Positions 23,001 through 34,500 of a stretch of 64,000 nucleotides of DNA are shown here, piece by piece. The notes under the pieces are model-generated. The model did no database searches. It was not told where the DNA came from and saw nothing but the letters and a program-made list of their open reading frames with translations. The first letter of the stretch is position 1. Each line of letters begins with the position of its first letter. This DNA is from Trichoplusia ni (lineage: Eukaryota; Arthropoda; Insecta; Lepidoptera; Noctuidae). The position numbers and the translations under genes were made by a program. Where the stretch lies: NCBI RefSeq assembly GCF_003590095.1, contig NC_039482.1, positions 13,843,657 to 13,907,656 on the forward strand. The letters run 5' to 3'.

Positions 23001-25432
23001 AAAATGGAGAGGGGCGCGGGCGGCGGCGGGCGGCAAGTTATCAAGCATGCAACTAATTTCATAGTGTATATTCGGCCTAAGTTGTAGGGTACCAATTTCG
23101 TTTACCCGTGGTAGTCATCCACTTGTCTTTTGTATTTATTTGCATCCTGCGGGATTCTGAAATGAAAATATATTAAATAATATGTTCACAAAAACGAACG
23201 ACTATTAAAATTGTTACTTTTCGTATACAATGTTCATTTTGGATAATTTGTCCGCACTTAACCACATCACTATTTCCGACAGCTTTGTGCGGCCGTACCA
23301 CTACAAATACGATCGCATTGATAAATATTATTTTTCGTTATACATTTCTCTTTTTACAACGGTGTATTTCTGTAAGTCTCTTACTGCAGAGGCAATGATT
23401 AGTAAAGAATGCAATTGTTGCAGGATGGTGCGATATAAATATGGTTTATAATGAAGGTTATGTTTTGAAATTTAATTTTGCAATAACATCAATATTACTG
23501 CAATAATTTACTTACCGATAAAATGTTATCTATTTATTTATGTTATTACACGATGCAGATGAATTTCCAGCCTGAGAAACGCCGCAAAACACCATTTTTA
23601 GTGGTTCTTGCTGTGACGACGTTCCGCGAGCGACTGAGCGTAAGTTCGCGCGCTGGTGTCGTCCAAGACACCAGTGTGGCGACAAGGTCACGCGGCGTTG
23701 GCACTTCTATTACCTTGTTATTTAGATTTCTATGGGTAGAACGCAATACGTGGTCTCAGTTACACAATCGTTAAATGCTTAATATATTCACTAATATTCC
23801 ATCTTGTTTACCATATGTCGAAATTGATCTCGATTGGCGTCTTTCCCTCCAGCCGCTCCGACAATGGATATTAAAATATCGTTGCAGTTCTTAGTCGGGT
23901 GCTTTTCCGTTTCATATTGATAAATTGTATGAGGTATGCACTTCTCTAATTGATTCAGGTAGTCTAAACAATCTGTCAATTAAAAGTTTTTACTTCAATT
24001 ATGCTACTATACATATGTAATACCTCTAGATGTGCGGTTCCAAAAAAAAACATGCGTAAGTAGAAGAACCGGTAAGAAACTTCACAAGCGATTACAAAAC
24101 TACGTTTAATAAACATTTGAGTCTCATGTATAATACAATGGTGTCTTTGTGAAACTCGGAACAAGCATTTGTGGAAAAAAGCGAGCATCGAATCCGCTAC
24201 ACTTCTGCGAATCACGCACATTTCAGCGCACAACGCATTCAAAAAGTTAGGGTCATCGAATATATTCTTGTTACTTACGGTCCCTCGCCTTCTCTCCAGT
24301 TTTGTAGAGCCACGCTGGGACTCCAGGATTTATTTGAAATACCCTAAAACATGTGTTATTTCAAAATTAAAATGTTCAGTACTTACTTAAATCCACTAGT
24401 GCCCCGAATACAACTTAAAGTTTAAAAGACTTGAGAGACCATTAAGATAGCGGTATGACCTGGTTTTGTTCTTACCAAACTGGTCACTCGGGGCTCATGG
24501 TTGCGACAAGTGGGAGAATTGGGACATTCTGGACTAGTGAGTGGACTAATAACGTGAGCAATGATATAAGTCGACTTACCCGGTTGAAATGTCTTTCAAT
24601 TCACAGTCAGTGCAGCACACAATCGTTTTTACTCCTTGGAAACTACATATCTGAAAAGAAACGTCTAGTTTTTACTTCTTGTATTATGTTAATGAAAAAG
24701 GTTTAGGTGCGAAGTTGGACTTCCACAACAAGAGTTCCGTAGAGATCCACCTACAAATTTGAACTCATTTTTTTTTCTTATTTGAAAAGCTTCTTGAAAG
24801 ATGGATACAAAGACAGCGGAGCCTTATTTGCAGGGTTGCAGATCCTTATAAAATCACAAAATCAGTAGCTATTCTAGTAACTAGCGATTTTGACCCATGG
24901 TTCTTTCTTAGATTATCTCTCTATTCTCTCTTTTCTATATACAAATATAAACTCAGACGTCAACGCTTACCGGAGGGGGGTCCCCGTATCGAAAGTCTTT
25001 CATGGTACTTCGACAGTTGTATATGTTGGCACAAACTCCATCTAAACCCTTCCATGAACAAGTTGACCCTGAGGAAATAGATAACATTATGAAAAAAAAG
25101 TTTTTAAAGCAAGAAGGAACAAGGGTTCAAGTGGTTGTTAAATTATCCTTTATAGTTATATAAGTTAAATCCTCCTCGCTTTTGCTTTATTGATTCTACA
25201 ATTAAATTATGCGCATTAAATAAAAAACATTGGACTACATGTTCAATATTATGATGATAAATTTATTAGACTATCTACTTCCGTAAAAAGAACAATCGCA
25301 AAAACCAAAGAATATTTTTTCGAATCACTTACCTTCACGCAAATTCAAGTATCGTATCCTTCTGCCATGGCTAAAGGAAGAATTTAGAAGTGCTATGAAC
25401 AGGATTGTTACGTAGTGTGCTGTCCGTGACAT
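20025..25432 (-). CDS. CLIP-domain serine protease, diverged copy D
   Basis: Ten exons join into 405 residues: complement(20025..20216, 20733..20864, 21079..21211, 21348..21500, 21748..21860, 23812..23972, 24279..24343, 24580..24650, 24971..25068, 25333..25432). The start gives a signal peptide (MSRTAHYVTILFIALLNSSF). CLIP cysteines are 37, 46, 52, 68, 78 and 79. The S1 triad is His196, Asp245 and Ser345; Asp339 indicates trypsin-type specificity. The activation segment reads SIVG then AAGGKDA (151-157) where IVGGKDA is expected, so residues 16-17 (chymotrypsin numbering) are Ala-Ala and P1 is Gly. A 9-bp duplication extends the C-terminus (WPDWPDWRTD). Intron 5 is long because of a P-like element. 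A poly(A) signal lies at 19983-19988 (minus). Probably a haemolymph zymogen; snake/CLIPC kinship is inferred. Confidence 0.93.
20388..20625 (-). mobile_element. tRNA-derived SINE in the last intron of copy D
   Basis: Same family as 11648-11896, with head GGACTGTTGGTATTGGGGTT on minus and tail near CAACGCCATCTAGTCTC on plus. The B box has been disrupted by a GGAGGT...ACCTCC change. It lies between exons 9 and 10. Confidence 0.65.
22380..23734. mobile_element. P-like non-autonomous DNA transposon
   Basis: Perfect 30-bp terminal inverted repeats occupy 22380-22409 and 23705-23734, starting CATAGAAATCTAAATAACAA. The 8-bp target duplication GGTAGAAC lies at 22372-22379 and 23735-23742. The 1355-bp interior has GC-rich patches near both ends and an 8-bp hairpin (CTGGTGTC/GACACCAG near 23655-23676), but no frame over 85 residues and no recognised transposase. 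TIR length, the CAT start, the AAATAACA...AGGT core and an 8-bp duplication all recall the P superfamily. hAT is the alternative. It accounts for most of intron 5 of copy D. Confidence 0.85.
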
Positions 25433-27283
25433 TGTAGTAACTGAATAGACAAGACTAAACTAATCCAGTGTCCCACTCATGTGCTCTGCAAACATACTTA
25501 TAGTAACAGGAAAACTGATATAGATAAACTCAATTAGAGCATTACTTGCAAACACTAATAAATTATGATGGATCAATTTCCTCTGTATGACAGTGCAGCT
25601 AAAACGTGTCAATCTTTTAATAAGATGAAAGAATTAAGACCCTCCTACTACTACTACCCACAGAGAAATACTGGTAATTTGCCTTCGTTGGTGCCTTAAT
25701 TGCTTTGTGTGTGTACCTATTAATAGTAAAAATGTTTCTAAGGAAATCACATGATGGTAGAGACCGGCCATTCTTTAAACGACTCCCGCGCTAAACAATT
25801 TAGTCTTAGTCTAACAATCCTTGTTTCGGGGCTTCACAAAGATGCAAGTTACATGCACAAAGCACCGAGACGAAAAATGATACTAGGTACACAGGCGGTA
25901 TCGCGGGTTGTAGCTAGTGGTTAAATAAATAAGGATGCGCAAAACTAACCACATCATAATATTTACAAAATAAGGAAAATATTTGTGTCACAGGGAAATA
26001 CGTAACTTTTGCAATAATTAACATTCCTGGTTCAGGATTGTCCTTTATTTGTATCTGCCTAGGTACTTAGTACAGGTAAGTAAGTATAATGGAAATTAAA
26101 AGGCTTAATTTTATTTGCCTAACTCGGTAAATTGGTCAATTAAGTATTTAGTCTAAATGCTTAGTTGATATTTTTTGTCTCCAATTTCAAAAGCCGAAGA
26201 AACGACGAACGACGAAGAAACCATTAATACTAAATTAGTTCTTTTAAAGACTATCCTCCTCAAGGTCAGAGATATAGTTAGGTACGCCACTGACTAATAA
26301 CTAATCTTGCACGCTTTCCGAACGCTATAGTACCCAAGTATCAAGAACTTTTTAATGATTAATGGATTGTCTACGATCTGGGGATTCCCTGCCGCCACAG
26401 TGTACATTTGACAATTTCACAAACAAATCGGTACTGCAGTTGTGTTAAAACTCTCTTAGCAGAGCAATAGTCAGCAGTACCTACATGACTCCGTGCGTTT
26501 GAAGATTTTTCCTTTTCTTACCAATTATTTATTCTGTGTCAACTTAATAACTTTGCAGCTAAATAAAAGTCAACTTGTTTTGTGATCTTTATTAGGTAAT
26601 TAACTTAATTCCACGAATGTTTCTCCTGAATAACGCGTTAAAGTTAATGCTTCGTAGAAAAGTGCTAAGTACCAACAACACGCAATTCTAGTGGAACAGG
26701 TGAAACTGCAAGAAAGTGAGTATAGTATGTTTTACAACTACTCAAATGACAAAATAATACCTTTTTTCTCGAAGATATGCCCACTTTTTGGCTATGTTAG
26801 GATAACTTTTTTCTTTATACAAATAATACGAGATCTACGCCCGAATGTAAGAACTTCAAACCAAATTGCCAGTGTGCATTATGTATCACGCAAACAATCT
26901 TTAATCAAACACTTTCTTGAGCGTTTTTCGAACCTTTCAAACGAGTAGATAATAGAAAAAAGAACTGTAATTAAGTCAGACATCAGGGCACCAATTGTAC
27001 TATTTTGGCGGATGAAAAAATGGAAATTGGTTTAACACTATTCGTATTCTCCTAAGCATTTTGCCAACACGATAATTGGAAATTCATTGTATTGACAGCG
27101 AGAGTAAATAGCAGAATCGGTTCCCAGATCTCGGCCTGGGCCCCGATGATGCTATTTAGGTACCTACTCAAGCGATGTTTAATGTCATAAGATTTTTTCT
27201 TTTCGTAGTGTCATTAATGTTTGTAGATGGTTTAACGGCCTCACACCATTCTACGTCCTAGTTCACTTTAAGTACGTGGAAAA
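25433..27283. other. Intergenic region upstream of copy D
   Basis: This holds the presumed 5' flank of copy D and a decayed SINE-like stretch at about 25790-25930 (TTTCGGGGCTTCACAAAGAT). The open frame at 26691-26948 has no recognisable feature. No gene is supported. Confidence 0.45.
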
Positions 27284-27790
27284 CATTTCATTCATAGCAC
27301 ACGAAATTTGAGGCAGACCTTGGTATTCATAGCACATTAGCCATTTGTAACATACATTGTCAAGTTGACATTCGTAGAAAATGTTACTTGGCAACGCCAA
27401 GTCTACTAATTTTACGTGTGCATAGAATGCCATGTTGGCAGTATACGCACACGTATAATTCGTAGTAAATTGGTTCCTTACATTCTAAGTTCAATCTTCT
27501 TAGATATCACATGTGTTGCTTGCCTGTTTTACAAACTAGACATTTGTTACGATTTCAACTTCATATTCAGAGATCACTTGACAAACGTAGACCTTGTCCT
27601 TCGTAGCAGAATTTATATTCGTAGCTGCCGTGACCTTGGCAACTACCGGGACGGCTGGAGGGAAATGGGTTTTTATTACGTAGCACACTTGATATTCGTG
27701 GCACATTGGATGTTTGTAGCAAATAGACCTTTACATTCGTAGCATAAATGATATTCCTAGCAGATGGACCTAAACATTAGAAGGTTTAAG
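27284..27790. repeat. Degenerate array rich in ATTCGTAGCA
   Basis: The motif ATTCGTAGCA or one-to-two-base variants (ATTCATAGCA, ATTCGTGGCA, ATTCCTAGCA, ATTCGTAGTA, ATTACGTAGCA) recurs about a dozen times. It is often followed by an A/T-rich TTGG or ACCTT segment, at irregular spacing of about 17-90 bp. It looks like an old, decayed tandem or dispersed array. The 108-residue open frame here runs through the repeats. Confidence 0.6.
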
Positions 27791-28592
27791 ATTTGAAATA
27801 ATTTATGAGATATGTTGTAGCAGGACAATACTGCACACTTTAATTAATGGCAAAACTCTATCTTCGGTCGGAAACTACCAACAAGAGACGTTACTTGCCC
27901 CCATAGCCTTGAGCTTATCGCCTTTGGAGTCCTCTTTGTTCGCGGCGTGGCACGCATGCTGGCAGGATAAAAGCTGGTCAAATCAGATCAATAAAATTTC
28001 GTGCTTTTGTGTCTAAAACTCAATTTCATAATAAAATACGACTTAAAACCTATATAAAATGACGACAAAAATTTAAAAACAAAGTTATACTACAAAAAAA
28101 AGAAACAACTCGCTTATATATATTTTATATTATAAGTGTTCATACACAAAACTCACTCCTACTGTTTATTTTTTTTAAAAAAGGTAATTAAATGAATGGA
28201 GTATTGTGAAACTAGGATTGAATTGCTCTTTTTATAAAGTATGATAAGTTTGTTTCTAAGCTAAGATCTACAGATTACCTAAGTAAATCTTTGTTGTTGA
28301 ATCTATCTCACTTATTCATTCGTACACCGCAAGCTGCATTGCAGACTACAAGTTAACAGTTATCGTATTTAAAGCCAACGACATAAGTGTGTAAATTAAC
28401 TTCAGAAATTCTTCATGATAAAAGAGATAAACGACGCAACAATTGTAAGATAGCAAGTAACGACCTTCCTTTTAAATATCCGCGAAGATTGAACTCGACT
28501 CGTTTGTGACACGAGTTTGAATGCAGCAACACTGCACTCTGAAAATTACACGATAGTTTCAGTATTATTGACCTTGCAACCCAGGAGATCAA
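27791..28592. other. 5' flank of the uridine-cytidine kinase gene
   Basis: AT-rich. The presumed promoter and 5' UTR lie here, but no TATA box or initiator can be chosen with confidence. Confidence 0.4.
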
Positions 28593-31500
28593 ATGTCAAT
28601 GTTAGGTCTTTTTCAAAAGTGTCGTGTTAGTGCGTATTGTGGTGTTTTAAGTGTGAGAAAACAAGTAAGATCTATTCATACATTCAAAATGGCAGAGAAA
28701 TCTGCTGATTATTCTACGACAAATGGTTTTGAGAGTAAAACTCCTTTCCTGATCGGTGTAGCAGGCGGCACGGCCAGTGGGAAGGTGAGTCTAACCTAAT
28801 GTTTTGGTTCCATTACCATTATTGATTTTTCTTACTTGGATTCAAACTTACGTAATCCAAAGGTTAACTTCTTTGTGCTTAGAATTTATAAAATTTATCG
28901 TTGTATGCTGATGCTGATATGGTTATTGTCGTCTAACATAATAGAAGCATATAACCTCGATGCCACAACCTCATTGTAACGAACCGACATTCGACTTCCT
29001 ACGTCGTAATCAAAACATTGCTATCAATTTAATTTTATTAAACTCTTGATTACCTATGTCGATCTTAGTGAGGTTAGATAACTTCATAGAAATGATGATA
29101 TGATGCTATACACAACGACAGATGTGTTTAAGAAGTTTATTGTTTTGTTTGTTTATTATTGTTGTAAATACATAGATGATAAAACATTTTTACAATAATA
29201 GTAAAATAAATTTCAATGAAAATTTGTCTGACCAATATGCTTTTTTCATGTAATCTTCAATCAGGTCACCAAATCTATTTTAGATAAGCTATTTGGGCTA
29301 AATATGTATGTCACAATATTTTTATACTGATTTTCTGTAGAACACAGAAAACATTGAAAGTAGGACAAATAAGTAGTGTTGCATTGTTGAAGAGTTAAGT
29401 ATGAACCATGAATAAAGATTAGTAAAGTTTCCAGGTGATCAAATATCTGTAGATCAATACCTTTTTTTTCCTTAAAGTCCTTTACTTGGTCTAAGGAATT
29501 TAATCCATGTATCACAGGGGCTTACTAACATTCAAGTTATATGCACAAAAACAGTCACATATGGGGATTGAACCTGTTTGAAGTGAAGTGAACCATCTTG
29601 CAGTGTGTTTGTAGTAATTACAATACTACTCAACTATCTGAGCAGTTAGCCAGTCAGTCTTGTTTGATAACTGTCTAAAAAGTCTACTTAAGGACTTTAT
29701 CACATGTAGCAAATTGTTGTTTCTGGTAATTAGATTACTTTTGTGCTAAAATATAAAACGAAAAATGTTAGTCAAGTCAATGGTGAATAATTTACTAGGT
29801 TTTATGCACAATACTTAGTATTTTTTGAAACCAAGCTATTATCTTTTGATACTTTATATAAAACATTTTTTAATTAAAGCCACCTAAACAGCCACCTAAG
29901 AACCTGAAACAGGGTTATTAGGGTTCTAATATCACATTATTATACTGTATTCAGTAATATACTTAGAAGCAGCAAAGGAAAACATTATAAAGAAACCTGG
30001 ACAACAAATATTGTAATCTGAAATTGCAAACCTGCAGTGAGCTAGCTTAGTGATCAATGGTTGATACTGCCTGGAAATTGGGATGTATATAGGCGGGTAT
30101 ATACTTTAATCCAAATTCATACCAGTCAAGCTACATGCAGTGTAAACTATACATAGAAGTAACAAATCTGCATATTTCCAGTCAACAGTATGCCAGCGTA
30201 TAATGGAGAAGCTTGGACAGCAGCACAAGGAGCAGACAGAGCGGCGCGTGGTTTGCATCAGCCAGGACTCGTTCTACCGCACACTCACCCCTTCAGAGAG
30301 GCTCCGGGCTGAACGTGGACAGTTTAACTTCGACCACCCTGATGCCTTTGATGACAAGAAACTGCTGGCGATTTTGAAAGATATATTGGCTGGGAAAAAG
30401 GTGGAAGTGCCAGAATATGATTATATTACGAATTCTATTAGGTAAGCTATATACAAATGCCTTAGATGTATTTATTTCCCTAGTTTAAAATGTGACTGTC
30501 ACTATCTAGTCAATTCTTCTTTAAAATAGCATTTTAATTGCCAGGTATGACTTAATTAATGTTTATTTAAAGTCACACCTTCTCAGTGTTTATAATTCGT
30601 ATAATTTGTAGATCAACTCGAGATTTTACTGTGGAGCCAAACAAAACGGCGCTGATGTCTAAATGTTTTTCTTTATTTACGGCATAATAAATTCAACTGA
30701 CTGCCAAACCATACAATGTCTATTAAAGTTGACCGTTGTCGTAGCCCGCACCGCTCGCACACCATATACCCGGCGGACGTGGTGCTCATCGAGGGTATCC
30801 TGGTGTTCTACTTCCCGGAAGTGCGCGAGCTGTTCCACATGAAGCTGTTCGTCGACACCGACTCCGACACCAGGCTCGCTAGGAGAGGTAACATGCGTAC
30901 AATGGAGAAATTTGAACTCTCGGTCAATGACCTGGGTACTAGGTAGCTTTGTTGGTGAAGAGACTGGTGTGTTGTATTAGTACTCGCTGGTCAAGTTTAG
31001 TTGGTTTAAATTTCTCCATTGTAAATTTTAAATTTGTATTTGACAATTCCATTACACAATGTGTAACGAGAAATAGATAAACGGTAAAATCAGCCATAAC
31101 TGTATTACAGCAAATTGTTCTATTTATCTTTTAGAATGAAACCATTTCAATTTGATTCGCTTCGTCATAACGCGTAGCACTTATGTATTATTAATCTGAG
31201 CTACATAAAATCGCGCCAACCGAGGCGTCAGCTTTCATTGGCCGTTTACCATTGTGTATGTAAATTGATAGCACATTTACTTCTTCCTTCCTGCCCAAGA
31301 AACACTTTTCGTTATGTAACACACAGTTTTGTACTCCTGAAATATAAATTTAATACTGTTTATGAAGTATTCCATTATCTGCCACGAAGTATAAAACATT
31401 AGTCTTATATTAATATTGTTAATCTATGCAATATCCAGTCACAACAATTTACCTTTATAACCTCGTAGTATTTTATCATTTAATAAAATATGTAATAAAT

Positions 31501-34500
31501 CCCATGTACTTAATTTGATTAGAATTTCACTAGAGGGTTGTCAGGACCTGATCAGTTATCATTTCTTTATTCGAAAATGACAAATGTTATGAGAACAAAA
31601 CTCAGAATTCATAAAAGCATATTCCGCCAAGTGTGACATCTAAATAATAAAATAAGTTGGTAGTAGGTAATCATGTCAATTCAACACACTTTTCACTAAA
31701 TTCTAAACAAACACCCCTACTCCCGCACAAAAGCGTTATTCATTGTTTCCGATTGTGTTGCAGTTCCCCGCGACATTATGGAGCGCGGCAGAGACCTGGA
31801 GCAGGTTCTCAACCAGTACATGAACTTCGTGAAGCCAGCCTTCGAGGAGTTCTGTTTACCGGTGAGTTTGTTACAGCTTTTACACTACTATGCAACTATG
31901 CCGGACATATAGTGAAAAACAACATATCTGTACACGAAAATAAACTTTATACAAGTTAGCAAAACTTAATGGCAAGAAAAAATGTTACTCCCGAATACCT
32001 TTTGAATATTCGTATTTACTTTTTTGTGAAACACAATCAAAACGTCTGTAGTTTTCACTAACATAGTTGATCTCCATCTCCGGGCAGGCCCACGGTCTAT
32101 AGCGAGTATTTTCATATTAATATAATATCGCTTGAAACTGCAAATAACTGTGCGAGTATGTATGTGTAAGTTGATGAAGAGAAGTGACAATGTGTTAATA
32201 ATTCAATTGAAATCGTTAATTTTGATGGTAATGCATTTCAATTGGAAACCTTCCGCTTCGTTTTGGCGTGTCTCGGCACTGTTATGTAGATTTATTCCTA
32301 AATAAACTCTTCATTGTTTTTTAAACAGACACGGCTGTCGACATGTGTAGGTAGTTATTAAGCTGGGATTCGTTTATAGATAGTATAATTATTCGTAGTC
32401 AACTGATATAGAAGAGGTAAATTATGTATATTCAATAGGTCGACATTTCCTATGTCTATTAGATAAAAAAAGACAATAAAGTATTCTTCTTGAGTCCTAC
32501 AAACAATTATTTAAAGTCCTGTGAGTAGAAGTCATGCATGACGTCACTTCTATGAATATATTTTGCTTTGTTGCGTCACAAGCCTCCCTCTTAAACTTTG
32601 ATCCTCTCAAATATACTGAAGATTTTTATTGTTTATTATACATATGTAATACTTCTAAATTTATCTATCACACGGACTAAATAGATTTTAAATGATAAAT
32701 GATAATAATCCCCAGTCGTCAACGCTGTAAAAAATAAACCGTACACCTATTAGAATATTGCAACTCCTCTTTTTGTTGTTACACATATACCAAATAGATA
32801 GAGGAGCTCGTGGCTAAGCTATAACCGCATAAGTGATTCGATCACAGGTTAAGCTATGCTTGACGCGGTTGGTCCGTGGATGGGTGACCATCTTTGTCAT
32901 AACGAGTTCCTCCGTGTTTCGGAAGGCACGTTAAATTGTGGGTCCCGGCTGTTATTCCTACATCTTTGACAGTCGTTACAGATAGTCAGAAGCTGAAAAA
33001 AGTCTGACAGCTAGTCTAACCAAGGGGTGTCGTGTTGCCCAGGTAACTGGGTTGAGGAGGTCAGATAGGCAGTCGCTCCTTGTAAAACACTGGTACTTAG
33101 CTGAAACCGGTTGGACTGGTAGCCGACCCCAAAATAGTTGGGAAAAGGCTAGGCCGATGATGACATATACCAAATAGAAACAACTTTAAAATCGTGTGGA
33201 AACCATTAAAATATTTTATTGACTTGATAAATAATGTCATGAACATAATAAGTTATTTAATTATCCCTATAAACATTAATTTATTACTTTCACTGTGCAA
33301 CACTGATGGGTAATTAATGATGTTACTATGTGCTGGCTACCGTATTTTATATTTCACTTTTCTATAGATAATGAATGCCTAAATTTTAATAGTTTGTAAA
33401 AAAAAAGTTTCATATTAACTTTGAGTCCCCAGTAGCCCTTTACTACCTTTTTTCTAGGTAAAAAGTAGCCTAAGCCCTTTCTCAGGCTCTAGACTATCTG
33501 TATAACAAATTTAATTACAATCGGCTCAGTAGTTTAGCGAGACAGACAGAAATACTTTCGCATTTATAATATTAGTATGGATAGCAATAATAACTGAAAT
33601 ACGTGGTTTTCGTTTACAGACCAAGAAATTCGCTGACGTGATCATCCCCAGAGGAGCAGACAATTTAGGTAAGAATACACTTTTATATGAAAAAGTTTTT
33701 AAATTATTTAGATGAGTTATCATGTTTTTTATTTTGCGTAAATCTATCGCGCTTAGAAACGTTTTAAATTGAATATTATTTTCATTAAATAGCACTGAAA
33801 AGCCTTTCCAATTTGTCAACTTTTATCGACAAGCGTATATTTTCGTTAGGCACCGTATCTTTCTAAATATATTTTTCCATAAAACCTGAGTATTTTAAAA
33901 AGTGTGATACGAAGCAAAGGTAAGTACCACAAGGTCATAGCCACTGCAACGAGGTCGCATACTGCCCCATTCTGTATCCGAACTTAAAAAAAAAATGCAA
34001 CAATGTTTGCAGCGGCTATGTTCTTATGTAGCTGCTAATACCGACCTTATTCGGTCCGTTCAAAGTCCGTTTTGCATTGTTGCAGTGGCTATTGACCTAA
34101 TCGTGCATCATATATGGGATATCATGTATAAGAAGAGGGCGTCGCCGCCGAAGATCGTGAACGGGTGTAACGGGCATCAGGAAGCGGACGAGACCAACGG
34201 CAGGAGGTTGTCGGGCAGCTCGGAGGACACGCTCAGCCGATAGTCCACGGCGACACCGCAAGAGACTTTGTCACCTAAGTATTAGTTGTTATCCGTTATA
34301 CGTACATTATACGTAGTTTCAGCTCGTCCAGACGAGTGACATTTCTGCAATCGTTAACGATAATAGTAAACGCTCGAATGTGGAGATGACTGGTCAAGGT
34401 CACGTGACTTATCCCAATGGAGCGTCCTGTCCATACGTTTGAGCGTTATTTATTAACGGTCAAAAATCTGTAGAAATGCCACTTGGCTAGAGGGGCTGCT

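Noticed and set aside
32850..32910. 5S rRNA gene
   Set aside because: Only part of the 5S sequence is recognisable, and it sits inside a SINE with target duplications.
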